Below, one piece after another: positions 1 through 7,157 of a DNA stretch of 64,000 bases; the first letter of the stretch is position 1; every line of letters begins with the position of its first letter. The notes under the pieces are model-generated. The model saw only the letters and a list, made by a program, of their open reading frames with translations, was not told the DNA's origin and made no database searches. The DNA is from Gracilimonas mengyeensis. GTDB lineage: Bacteria; Bacteroidota; Rhodothermia; Balneolales; Balneolaceae. The stretch covers positions 124,001 to 188,000 of the forward strand of contig NZ_FXTP01000002.1 of the NCBI RefSeq assembly GCF_900182705.1. Direction: 5' to 3'. The translations under genes and the position numbers were made by a program.

Positions 1-1450
1 ACAGTACTTTTTGCTTCGAGGGTTTTCTGGTGACCATGCATTCGCCTTCCTCTCCATCTTCCAGTGGAATGAGGCGAATAGTGGCTTTGGTTTCTTCTTT
101 GATTTTCTCTTCGGTTTCCGCTGTGCCGTCCCAGTGGGCCCATACAAAACCGCCTTTGTCTTCAATCACTTCCTTGAATTCATCGTAAGAATCCACTTCG
201 GAAGTCATCTCCTCGCGGCGTTTTTTGGCCTTTTCAAATAATTCGTTTTGAATATCATCCAGCAGTTTGTGTACGCGCTCGCCCAGGCCTTCGCGGCTTT
301 CTATGTTTTTCTCAAGGATATCGCGGCGGGCCAGTTCCACATTGTTGTTTTCCAGGTCACGGGGTCCTACGGCAATACGCAGAGGAATGCCGGCCGCTTC
401 GTGCTCGGCAAACTTGTACCCGGGATTCTGGTTGTCGCGGTCGTCTACTTTGATGCGTACGCCCAGTTCTGTGAGTTCTTCATAAATGCCGTCGGCGTAT
501 TCCAGTACGGCTTCGCGCTGTTCATCGCTGCGATAAATAGGTACAATCACCACTTGCGTAGGTGCCAGTTTTGGAGGAAGTACCAGTCCCTGGTCGTCGG
601 AATGGGTCATAATCAACCCGCCAATAAGTCGGGTGGATACGCCCCAGCTGGTAGCCCATACCAGTTTGTGCTCGCCGTCTTTATCCTGGAATTTTACATC
701 AAAAGCTTTGGCAAAATTCTGTCCCAGGAAGTGGGAGGTGCCGGCCTGGAGGGCTTTGCCATCCTGCATCAGGGCTTCAATACAATAGGTTTCCACGGCA
801 CCGGCAAAACGTTCGCTTTCCGTTTTCACGCCTTTCAGCACGGGCATGGCCATGAATTCTTCCGCGAAAGTGGCATATACGTCCAGCATCTGCCGGGTTT
901 CTTCAACCGCTTCCTCTTTGGTGGCGTGGGCGGTATGACCTTCCTGCCACAGGAATTCCATGGTGCGAAGGAACAGGCGGGTGCGCATTTCCCAGCGAAC
1001 CACATTTGCCCACTGATTCACCAGAATGGGCAGATCACGGTAGGATTGAATCCAGCTACGATACGTGTCCCAAATAATGGTCTCGGAAGTAGGGCGTACA
1101 ATCAGCTCTTCTTCCAGCTTGGATTCGGGATCTACTTCCACGCCGCCGTCCACACTTTTGAGTCGGCTGTGGGTTACGACGGCACATTCTTTGGCAAAGC
1201 CCTCCACGTGCTGGGCTTCTTTGGAAAGAAAGGATTTGGGAATAAACAGCGGGAAGTAGGCATTTTCATGGCCGGTATCCTTGAACATCTGATCGAGGGC
1301 GCCTTTCATGTTTTCCCACAGCGCCATACCGTTCGGTCGAATGACCATGCTTCCGCGCACGGGCGAGTGCTCGGCGAGTTTGGCTTCGCGGACCACGTCC
1401 AGATACCATTGTGAATAATCTTTTTCCTGAGAAGTAATGTTTTTAGCCAT
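1..1450 (-). CDS. proS: Prolyl-tRNA synthetase, 3' end cut by window edge
   Basis: Charges tRNA-Pro with proline in the cytoplasm. The minus-strand frame starts at the ATG at 1448-1450 ([16 protein letters not shown]) and is open to the left edge. It shows the class II hallmarks of the archaeal/eukaryal-type ProRS: the N-terminal motif 1 region ([13 protein letters not shown]), motif 2 ([25 protein letters not shown]), the substrate-binding [13 protein letters not shown] and the C-terminal anticodon-binding segment ending ...RKPSKQKVL. Only a handful of C-terminal residues should be missing, since the family usually ends in FARAY or similar. There is no editing (INS) insertion between motifs 2 and 3, as expected for this type. 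The long plus-strand frames over this interval are antisense shadows. No clear promoter was seen just upstream. Confidence 0.95.
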   Translation of the reverse strand, partial: MAKNITSQEKDYSQWYLDVVREAKLAEHSPVRGSMVIRPNGMALWENMKGALDQMFKDTGHENAYFPLFIPKSFLSKEAQHVEGFAKECAVVTHSRLKSVDGGVEVDPESKLEEELIVRPTSETIIWDTYRSWIQSYRDLPILVNQWANVVRWEMRTRLFLRTMEFLWQEGHTAHATKEEAVEETRQMLDVYATFAEEFMAMPVLKGVKTESERFAGAVETYCIEALMQDGKALQAGTSHFLGQNFAKAFDVKFQDKDGEHKLVWATSWGVSTRLIGGLIMTHSDDQGLVLPPKLAPTQVVIVPIYRSDEQREAVLEYADGIYEELTELGVRIKVDDRDNQNPGYKFAEHEAAGIPLRIAVGPRDLENNNVELARRDILEKNIESREGLGERVHKLLDDIQNELFEKAKKRREEMTSEVDSYDEFKEVIEDKGGFVWAHWDGTAETEEKIKEETKATIRLIPLEDGEEGECMVTRKPSKQKVL

Positions 1451-2151
1451 GAACCTGTTTTAGATTGATTTTCCTTGAAGCATGGAAGTTAAGAAATGTA
1501 GCGTAGAGATTAAGGGCGGGCAGCTGAATTTCTTTAAACTTGTAGTTGGAGGCTCGTTGTCACTCGTTGCGAACTTCTCGTTCGTAATGCCTTCCGGAAC
1601 CTCCGGTTCCAAATTGCTGGGGAGAGCATTTGAGGCATTGGCACCCTCCTTGTTCATTTTGGCTTGACCCAAAACGAACCAAAAACTCAAGAAAACTTGA
1701 ACTCCTCGTTTCGGGAAGAGGGTTTTTTCTTTTAGATGGTACGGGGCCGAAACTCGTCAAACAGAAAGTTTTCAAGGGGCTTTTGAGCGTTGTTACGCAG
1801 GGCTTTATTGAGAGAACACCCGTTACGTATTGTTTGCTCGTTTATCATATTCAGCAAATCGGGCGACTCCGTAGGAGTCACATGTTGGTAGCCCCGGGTA
1901 AGCCCGTTGGGATGTTTATTTGAGGAAATGCGCATGCCGGGCGCAACCCGGGGTGTTTAACAAGCAACGAAAAATTTTTGCCGCGATATTTCCAGAGGCA
2001 AAAAATGATTTATCAAAAATTGGGCAATGAATGTGTTTGTAGCTTCTGTCTACACAACCCAATATGGCCAAACCAAATCCAAAACCCGTGGTCCAAAAAA
2101 TCCGATTATTCTCAGCCAAAAAAATGTTTTACCCTTTGGTAGGAAAACCCG
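1451..2151. other. Gene-free spacer with remnant repeat
   Basis: About 700 bases between proS and the tRNA. Short frames exist on both strands, but none has a recognisable domain, a good ribosome binding site or plausible composition. The interval holds two palindromes (separate entry) and AT-rich filler. Its right part resembles, from memory, an interspersed sequence that is often mis-annotated as small hypothetical proteins in Bacteroidota genomes. That resemblance is recall, not a search. Confidence 0.6.
1865..1953. repeat. REP-like double palindrome
   Basis: GACTCC at 1865-1870 pairs perfectly with GGAGTC at 1874-1879 around a GTA loop. Just downstream, 1892-1906 (CCCCGGGTAAGCCCG) forms an imperfect inverted repeat with 1938-1953 (CGGGCGCAACCCGGGG). 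Neither hairpin is followed by a T-tract, so they are unlikely to be terminators. The arrangement resembles repetitive extragenic palindromes. No REP-type transposase gene is seen in the window. Confidence 0.55.
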
Positions 2152-2159
2152 TATATTTG
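2152..2159 (+). promoter_or_regulatory. TAnnTTTG promoter element for tRNA
   Basis: TATATTTG matches the -7 consensus TAnnTTTG of Bacteroidota sigma factors. It lies 20 bases before the mature tRNA 5' end, a normal distance for a short tRNA leader. A well-spaced -33 TTTG was not found. Confidence 0.55.
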
Positions 2160-2179
2160 GTTCCTTTGAAATTTAGGAT

Positions 2180-2253
2180 GCCGTGGTAGCTCAGATGGTT
2201 AGAGCGCACGACTCATAATCGTGAGGTCGACGGTTCAATTCCGTCCCACGGTA
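2180..2253 (+). tRNA. tRNA with CAT anticodon (Met, possibly Ile2)
   Basis: The cloverleaf can be folded by hand. The acceptor GCCGTGG (2180-2186) pairs with CCACGGT (2246-2252), with a G-U first pair. The D-arm is GCTCAGATGGTTAGAGC. The anticodon stem CACGA/TCGTG encloses the loop CTCATAA with CAT at 2214-2216. The T-arm is GACGG-TTCAATT-CCGTC, and the discriminator is A at 2253. CCA is not encoded. The anticodon stem lacks the three G-C pairs of initiator tRNA and there is no C1-A72 mismatch, so it is an elongator Met or a lysidine-modified Ile tRNA; the sequence alone does not decide. Confidence 0.95.
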
Positions 2254-2266
2254 CATAAAGAACTAC

Positions 2267-2300
2267 AAAGCCCGATTCGGAAACGAGTCGGGCTTTTTTT
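2267..2300 (+). terminator. Intrinsic terminator after tRNA
   Basis: AAGCCCGATTCG pairs with CGAGTCGGGCTT (one G-U) around a short GAAA-type loop and is followed by seven T. It sits 14 bases behind the tRNA. The same 33-base unit recurs at 2882-2914. Confidence 0.85.
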
Positions 2301-2328
2301 ATTTTCATTAGAAATTGATTCCAAAATA

Positions 2329-2598
2329 ATGCCAGCAATTTCTTCATTTTATGGAATTATAATTTATATGTACTTCTTCGATGAAGAGCGGCATAGCAAA
2401 CCTCACATTCATGCCAGATATTCTGATCAGGAGGCAGTTATCGAAATTCCTACAGGAGTGTTATTGGCAGGTGAGCTGAAAAGTAATAAGCTGAAATTGG
2501 TCGAAGCATGGATTGAAATACACAAAGATGAGTTGATGGCTAATTGGGAAATGGCTTCAAAAGGATTTCCAATTAAAGATATTGAACCACTCAAATAA
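2329..2598 (+). CDS. DUF4160 protein
   Basis: An 89-residue protein (MPAISSFYGIIIYMYFFDEERHSKPHIHARY...). The pattern FYGIIIYMYFxDExRHxKPHIHARY is the signature of DUF4160, whose function is not established. The open frame extends upstream through the tRNA and its terminator, so I take the ATG at 2329, after the terminator, as the start. The DUF2442 gene follows with an 8-base gap. These two families often occur as a pair, and a toxin-antitoxin-like role has been suspected, but nothing in the sequence proves it. The conserved His residues in HSKPHIH could be a metal or active site; that is inference. Confidence 0.85.
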   Translation: MPAISSFYGIIIYMYFFDEERHSKPHIHARYSDQEAVIEIPTGVLLAGELKSNKLKLVEAWIEIHKDELMANWEMASKGFPIKDIEPLK

Positions 2599-2606
2599 TC
2601 GAAGCA

Positions 2607-2861
2607 ATGGAAAAAACAAGACCAAAAATCACTAAAGCAACTCCACAAAAAGATCACACCCTGCTTTTAACCTTCGAAAATGGGGAAGAACGCGTCTTTG
2701 ATATCACCCCTTACCTGAAGAATTTCTTTTCAGAATTGGAAGACATCGAATATTTTCAAAAAGTATATGTGGAAAATGGCAGCATCGCCTGGCCACATGG
2801 GCAGGATTTAGCTTACGATATGCTCTATTATAAAAGTGAGCCGTTGGTTGTTTCTAAATGA
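2607..2861 (+). CDS. DUF2442 protein
   Basis: An 84-residue protein whose core, LLLTFENGEERVFDITPYL...F.....F..VYVENGSIAWPHGQDLAYDMLY, is typical of DUF2442 (small alpha/beta domain, often next to DUF4160 or an HTH). It is translated right behind the DUF4160 gene and is followed 20 bases later by a terminator. It probably forms a two-gene unit with DUF4160. Whether it is an antitoxin, an adaptor or something else is unknown. Confidence 0.85.
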   Translation: MEKTRPKITKATPQKDHTLLLTFENGEERVFDITPYLKNFFSELEDIEYFQKVYVENGSIAWPHGQDLAYDMLYYKSEPLVVSK

Positions 2862-2881
2862 AGCAGTATAAGAACTTTCAG

Positions 2882-2914
2882 AAAGCCCGATTCGGAAACG
2901 AGTCGGGCTTTTTT
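2882..2914 (+). terminator. Second copy of tRNA terminator
   Basis: All 33 bases are identical to 2267-2299. The hairpin and T-tract terminate the DUF4160/DUF2442 unit. Because the two copies enclose exactly this gene pair, they also act as a direct repeat. Confidence 0.85.
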
Positions 2915-2938
2915 GTTATATATCGTAATATCGAGGTG

Positions 2939-3202
2939 CTAAAGCCCTTCATAAATATCCCTGCGATGCCCAATGCGGATAATCAAAATCAGGAGCCTAT
3001 CGTCTTTGATTTGATATACCACGCGGTAATCACTTATGCGTATTCGCCAAAGGTTGTCAACTCCCTTTAATTTTGTACAGCTGGATGGTCTGGGATTTTT
3101 AGCCAGTTCGTCTATTGCCTCAATAATGTTTGATTTATAAGGCTCGGAAATCTTCTTCAGCGCTTTTTGGGCTTTGCGCTCAATTTGAATTTCCCAACGC
3201 AT
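2939..3202 (-). CDS. RelE/ParE family toxin
   Basis: An 87-residue protein (MRWEIQIERKAQKALKKISEP...). It shows the RelE/ParE fold pattern: an N-terminal strand, two helices rich in Lys (KAQKALKKI, IIEAIDELAKNP), then KLKG.DNLWRIRISDYRVVYQI and a terminal strand LIIRIGHRRDIYEGL. The basic residues R53 region, R58 and the HRRDIY end match mRNA-interferase members (YoeB/RelE-like) rather than ParE, but this is a soft call. It starts two bases after the stop of the antitoxin gene, so the two are cotranscribed with antitoxin first. Confidence 0.9.
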   Translation of the reverse strand: MRWEIQIERKAQKALKKISEPYKSNIIEAIDELAKNPRPSSCTKLKGVDNLWRIRISDYRVVYQIKDDRLLILIIRIGHRRDIYEGL

Positions 3203-3204
3203 GC

Positions 3205-3459
3205 TCAGGATAGTTCTTTCTTAGCCTGCTCCCAAGGTATGAACTCACTCTCCGCATCTTCTAGAATACGCTTCGCCTCTGAGGCATCTTTATTATCTTC
3301 CAATGCTTGAATGGCTTCAAGATCCTGGATGGAAACCATGGCGGCTATAGCTTTTCCTTTTCTTGTCACTACAATGCGTTTCCCTCCATAACCACTTTCA
3401 TTAAGCAATTCGGAAAAAGATTTGCGGGCACTGGCACTGTTTACTGTTTTTACATCCAT
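3205..3459 (-). CDS. Phd/YefM family antitoxin
   Basis: An 84-residue protein with the Phd/YefM DNA-binding N-terminus (VKTVNSASARKSFSELLNES...KRIVVTRKGKAIAAMVSIQDLEAIQALE) and an acidic, probably disordered C-terminal tail (residues 58-84) that would wrap the toxin. It is the first gene of the minus-strand pair and is expected to repress its own promoter through the repeated sites just upstream (3477-3508). The dimeric fold and conditional cooperativity are family knowledge. The tandem sites are visible. Confidence 0.92.
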   Translation of the reverse strand: MDVKTVNSASARKSFSELLNESGYGGKRIVVTRKGKAIAAMVSIQDLEAIQALEDNKDASEAKRILEDAESEFIPWEQAKKELS

Positions 3460-3476
3460 AGCAAAGTGATTTAAAC

Positions 3477-3508
3477 GTACAAGATGTACATAATGTACAA
3501 AATGTTCA
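3477..3508 (-). promoter_or_regulatory. Four-site operator of the toxin-antitoxin pair
   Basis: GTAC cores start at 3477, 3486 and 3495 and a variant GTTC at 3504, a strict 9-base period. The array sits 18-49 bases upstream of the antitoxin ATG, where an autoregulatory operator would be expected. Each core is itself palindromic, fitting a dimeric Phd/YefM repressor. Confidence 0.65.
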
Positions 3509-3541
3509 ATGTAATTTCTGTGGTAGGATTAACAGATCCCC

Positions 3542-4018
3542 CTAAAAATAATACCTCAACCCCACAGCGCCATTCCCTGCAAATTTCACATCAGGGGCGA
3601 GATCGAGGATAGGAACGGCTTCTACAAAGATATCGAGGGGCACGTTGGTAAATACGTAGGTGAGTCCCAGCGGAATGCGGGCACCGGCGGTGGGATTGTC
3701 GGCAAAGATGACGCGCCCGCCAATGCCGTAATAAAAAGCAACACCGTCGTTTTCAGGAAACCAGGAATGCATCAGGTAATCGGCGTGCATGTGGATGGCC
3801 TCATTGCGGCCGGTGAGCGACCACGCGGCCCCGATGTCAAAAGCAGAACGTTCGCTGAACCAGTTTTTGACGGTAACGCCGGAGGGTTCACCCAACATCA
3901 CCCCAACACCAAAGTTTTTACCATGACCGGGGGCAGACTGGGCCTGGGCGTTGGTGGTTGAAATGACGGTTAGTAACATTAAAACAGCAGAAAATAGAAG
4001 TGTATATAGCGTTCTCAT
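3542..4018 (-). CDS. Small outer-membrane beta-barrel protein
   Basis: A 158-residue protein. I chose the ATG at 4016-4018 (MRTLYTLLFSAVLMLLTVISTTNAQAQS) because it begins a normal signal peptide; an earlier in-frame start would add 21 residues ahead of it. The mature part has alternating hydrophobic strands (FGVGVMLGEPSGVTVKNWF, AFDIGAAWSL, GVAFYYGIGGRVIF, RIPLGLTYVF, LDIFVEAVPILDL) and ends in the aromatic GLRYYF, typical of an outer-membrane barrel C-terminus. The function is unknown. It stands alone between spacer regions. Confidence 0.8.
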   Translation of the reverse strand: MRTLYTLLFSAVLMLLTVISTTNAQAQSAPGHGKNFGVGVMLGEPSGVTVKNWFSERSAFDIGAAWSLTGRNEAIHMHADYLMHSWFPENDGVAFYYGIGGRVIFADNPTAGARIPLGLTYVFTNVPLDIFVEAVPILDLAPDVKFAGNGAVGLRYYF

Positions 4019-4159
4019 AGCGATTTTTTTGGAGTGATGGCAGGTATAAAAACGAAGGCTCAATATAGTTTTTTGAATCAACCAATACGAGAAATATTAA
4101 AGAAGATGGCACTCTGGTCGATAAAAGAAAAAGAACGGCATACAATAAATCATTTGCAT

Positions 4160-4192
4160 AAAAAAACCGCCTTCCAACTCAATGGAAGACGG
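4160..4192 (-). terminator. Minus-strand terminator-like hairpin
   Basis: CCGCCTTCCA at 4167-4176 pairs with TGGAAGACGG at 4183-4192 (one C-A mismatch). On the minus strand the stem is followed by a run of T (complement of 4160-4166). It would stop transcripts arriving from the S9 peptidase gene. Confidence 0.6.
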
Positions 4193-4273
4193 CAGATATC
4201 ATCTACAGACGGCTATTACCCCATTTGCATCTAAAACATACACGGAAAGCGTGGGCTCGTCAATGAGGGGATT

Positions 4274-4302
4274 TACGTAATTTTTGTACGTAAAATTACG
4301 TA
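4274..4302. repeat. Perfect 11-base inverted repeat (TACGTAATTTT)
   Basis: TACGTAATTTT (4274-4284) and AAAATTACGTA (4292-4302) flank a 7-base loop TGTACGT, which holds another TACGT core. Three TACGT cores in 30 bases look like a binding site rather than a terminator. The barrel-protein gene is about 255 bases away on the minus strand. Confidence 0.5.
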
Positions 4303-4323
4303 GTTCATCTCTTTGTCCATATA

Positions 4324-4355
4324 AGACCTCCAAGGTTTTGAAACCTTGGAGGTCT
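4324..4355. repeat. Palindrome of the CCTCCAAGGTTT family
   Basis: AGACCTCCAAGGTTT (4324-4338) pairs perfectly with 4341-4355 around a TG loop. Related arms recur at 39176-39239. It lies 16 bases beyond the S9 peptidase stop. Confidence 0.7.
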
Positions 4356-4370
4356 GTTGATGGTAGATTC

Positions 4371-6374
4371 TTATTCTTCCTTTTCGCCTTTCACATATGT
4401 ATCAAACCAACCTAAGAAGCGTTCAAAGCGGTCTTTTTGGAAGGTGGGGGTGCGGATGCCATGATGTTCGCCGGGATATACTACCAGCTGCGTTTCGAGG
4501 CCGAGGCGTTTCATGGCCTGGTACATTTGTTCGGAGCCCAGGATGGGTACGTTCCAGTCTTCCGCGCCACCTATCCATAGCGTAGGCGTGGTTACTTTGT
4601 CTACATCATTAAACGGGGAGATGCGTTCCCATTTCTCGGGGGTTTCCCAGGGCAGGCCCAGCTCTTTTTCCCAAGTAAGCTGGTAGTGATCATGGCCGTA
4701 ATTTGAACGGTAAAGCGTTTCGCTGGCTCCCGATATGGCGCCTTCAAATCGGTCGCTTTTCGTGATTACATAATTGGTGAGAATGCCGCCGTATGACCAT
4801 CCGCCCACGCCCAGCTTTTCCGGATCGGCCACGCCCATTTCAATGGCGTGATCTACCCCGGCTATCACATCTTCAAAATCCTTGTTGCCCCAGTCGGCAA
4901 ACAGGATGGAAGAAAAATCCTGCCCGTAACCGGAAGAACCTCGTGGGTTGATGAGTAGCACCGCGTATCCGTTGGCTGCAAACAATTGCGGGGTAAAATC
5001 AAAACTGTGATCGTATTGGGCAACCGGTCCGCCGTGCAGCCACAATATGGTGGGAACGCGCTCGCCGGATTCATATCCAACCGGCTTCAGAAGAAATCCT
5101 TCCACCATGGTTCCGTCTTCACTTTCAAACCGTATTTCTTCCATCTCGCCAAGTTCTTTCTGGCTGAGGAGTTCTTCATTCACTGAAGTGAGCTTCGACT
5201 TCTGATCGCCTTTATGTATATAAATAGCATCAGGTTGATTGAAGGTTCCTTGCCGGGTGGCAATCATTTGGTTGTGGAGATCAAAGCCGCTGATGGTGAG
5301 ATCACCAGACAGTACGCGTTCCAAATTTTGTCCGTTTGGTTTGATAGAAGCCAGCTGGGTTTCACCGGCATCTTCCAGTTCAAACCAGATTTTGTTGTCG
5401 TTATCGGAAAATTGCGGAGAGGAAATATTGCGATCCAGGTCGGCCGTGAGTACGCGCATCTCGCCGTTTTCTTTTGCTTCGGAGAGAGCAAGGTCGTTGG
5501 TGGCGTACCAAATCACGCTGGTGTCAATCACAGAAATATGGGCAATGTGTTTGCCATCGGGGCTCCAGGCCGGGGAGTAGTCACCACCGGGATTGGTGGT
5601 GACCTGGATTAGCTCTTCACCTTTGTTCGTGTTGTCGGCATCCACGATCCAGATGTCGCTGTTGGAGTTGCCGTCGGGATTGTCAGTACGGTTACTTACG
5701 AAGGCAATTTGGGTTCCGTCGGGACTCCAGGTGGGAGAGGAGTCGTCAAAGTCTCCTGAGGTGATTTGCACAGCAGCGGTATCGCCCGGGGTGAAGGTGT
5801 AAATATGCGTACGTCGACGGTCGAGGTAGCCTACATAATCCCGCTTAAACTGAAGACGGTCAATTACGTGAGGTTGAGGCCGTTTGGATTCTTCTTCTGC
5901 GTCCTTGATCATCAGCAAAAGGCGGCTGCCGTCGGGCGACCACTCATAACCGGATACGCCTTGTTTGATATCGGTAAATTGCTGTGCTTCGCCTCCTCTG
6001 CGATCCAGCACCCACACTTGTGTTTTCGGATCATCATCACCCCTCGAAGCTAAAAATGAAAGGTATTTGCCGTCGTGACTCCATTGAGGACTGCTGGCTG
6101 AAGAACCTTTGGCAGTCATAGGCAATGGATCTCCGCCATCAACAGGGCTCATCCAGATACGCGTTTCTGATTCGTCCTCTTCATAATCGGTTTCGGTAAC
6201 GGTGTAAGCCACCCATTTTCCATCCGGGCTGATAACGGGATCGCTCACCGATTTGAGTTTAAAGTAATCTTCAATTTTCAAGGGTTCGGATTCCGTTTGG
6301 GCAAGGGTGGTCGGGGAATCAACAAACATAAAGCAGACCAAAAGCAGCAGTAGAGGATAGTATCTGGAATACAT
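4371..6374 (-). CDS. Secreted S9 family (prolyl oligopeptidase-type) peptidase
   Basis: A 667-residue serine peptidase likely acting on oligopeptides in the periplasm or outside the cell. Signal peptide at residues 1-26. Residues about 40-400 carry repeated propeller blades with ISPDGKW, WSPDGS, WSPDGTQIAF and WSPDGKHIAH motifs (PD40/TolB-like). The alpha/beta hydrolase domain follows: oxyanion region LWLHGGP (445-450), nucleophile elbow GGWSYGG with Ser527, Asp606 in GGAEDWNVP and His638 in GEHHGI, so the triad is intact. The domain order matches acylaminoacyl-/dipeptidyl-peptidase members; exact specificity cannot be read. It is monocistronic, 129 bases from the regulator gene upstream. Confidence 0.93.
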   Translation of the reverse strand: MYSRYYPLLLLLVCFMFVDSPTTLAQTESEPLKIEDYFKLKSVSDPVISPDGKWVAYTVTETDYEEDESETRIWMSPVDGGDPLPMTAKGSSASSPQWSHDGKYLSFLASRGDDDPKTQVWVLDRRGGEAQQFTDIKQGVSGYEWSPDGSRLLLMIKDAEEESKRPQPHVIDRLQFKRDYVGYLDRRRTHIYTFTPGDTAAVQITSGDFDDSSPTWSPDGTQIAFVSNRTDNPDGNSNSDIWIVDADNTNKGEELIQVTTNPGGDYSPAWSPDGKHIAHISVIDTSVIWYATNDLALSEAKENGEMRVLTADLDRNISSPQFSDNDNKIWFELEDAGETQLASIKPNGQNLERVLSGDLTISGFDLHNQMIATRQGTFNQPDAIYIHKGDQKSKLTSVNEELLSQKELGEMEEIRFESEDGTMVEGFLLKPVGYESGERVPTILWLHGGPVAQYDHSFDFTPQLFAANGYAVLLINPRGSSGYGQDFSSILFADWGNKDFEDVIAGVDHAIEMGVADPEKLGVGGWSYGGILTNYVITKSDRFEGAISGASETLYRSNYGHDHYQLTWEKELGLPWETPEKWERISPFNDVDKVTTPTLWIGGAEDWNVPILGSEQMYQAMKRLGLETQLVVYPGEHHGIRTPTFQKDRFERFLGWFDTYVKGEKEE

Positions 6375-6503
6375 AGAAGTGATGTTGGTGAAAAGTTATG
6401 CGCCCGAGGTTATTAAAGCATCCGGGCAAGCGGAATATAATAGAATTCTGCTCTGGTGCCGTAAAGTATTACAGGCTTTTGCACTCTGTGGAGGGAGGGG
6501 AGT

Positions 6504-7157
6504 TTAAAGCAGGGCTTGTTCGTTTTCCATGGCAAAGCGAACGAGGGCGGCTGTGTTCTTCAGCTTTAATTTTTTCAACAGGTTGGTGCGGTGCTTGTCA
6601 ACCGTGCGGGGACTGATGTACAACTTTTTGGCAATTTCCGGACTGGTAAGGCCTTCGGTGAGCAGCGCTAAAATTTCACGCTCTCTTTTGGTGATGGATT
6701 TAACCGGATCGGGGTTCTTCTTCTTGCGGGCCAGGCGCATATATTCCTCCGTCATCATTTTGGAGAATTGCTTACCAATGAACCGTTCTCCTGCGGCCAC
6801 CTTTTTAGCGGCATCAATCAGTTCCAGACTATGGGCAGATTTATGAATCAACCCAAAGGCCCCCGAGTCCAAAAATTCATTGAGGGTTTTTTGGCGGGTA
6901 TCATCGGCCAGCAATAGGATGTTGGCATCGGGGTTTTTATCGATGATCTTTTTGGCAATAATGATGCCTTCCATTTCTGGCATGCGGAAAGAGAGAATAC
7001 AAAGCTGGGGTTTGACGCTTTCAAAAGCGGTAAGTACGAGCGCCCCGTTATCCACTTCACTACATATGGTGAACGTTTCCTGTTCACGTAAAATGGAACT
7101 GAGCCCGTAGCGGAAAATTTCATTGCCGTCCGCAACTATGGTTGTGATAGCGTTCAT
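6504..7157 (-). CDS. NarL/LuxR-type response regulator lacking phospho-acceptor Asp
   Basis: A 217-residue regulator. The ATG at 7155-7157 is preceded by a strong GGGGAGGT ribosome site, so the 11 residues upstream in frame are not used. The receiver (1-120) keeps D10 and K106, but the phospho-acceptor position is Ser56 (CILSFRMPEMEG, where members have LLDxxMP), the second acidic residue is G11 and the switch Thr/Ser position is A84. The C-terminal HTH (about 152-212: SITKREREILALLTEGLTSPEIAKKLYISPRTVDKHRTNLLKKL) is intact LuxR type. It probably works without phosphorylation. No kinase is adjacent. Confidence 0.92.
   Translation of the reverse strand: MNAITTIVADGNEIFRYGLSSILREQETFTICSEVDNGALVLTAFESVKPQLCILSFRMPEMEGIIIAKKIIDKNPDANILLLADDTRQKTLNEFLDSGAFGLIHKSAHSLELIDAAKKVAAGERFIGKQFSKMMTEEYMRLARKKKNPDPVKSITKREREILALLTEGLTSPEIAKKLYISPRTVDKHRTNLLKKLKLKNTAALVRFAMENEQALL

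Larger units (their letters stand above)
4019..4370. other. Spacer with hairpins and ACGTAA repeats
   Basis: There is no convincing gene in these 352 bases. It contains a terminator-like hairpin (4160-4192), a perfect 11-base inverted repeat (4274-4302) and a 15-base-stem palindrome (4324-4355), each listed separately. Confidence 0.6.

Noticed and set aside
248-1414. A 388-residue open frame on the plus strand
   Set aside because: It is the exact antisense of proS; the minus strand carries all class II synthetase motifs, so this frame is a codon-bias shadow.
1460-2119. Several short frames on both strands
   Set aside because: No domains, poor starts, overlapping one another; the underlying DNA is repeat-like spacer.
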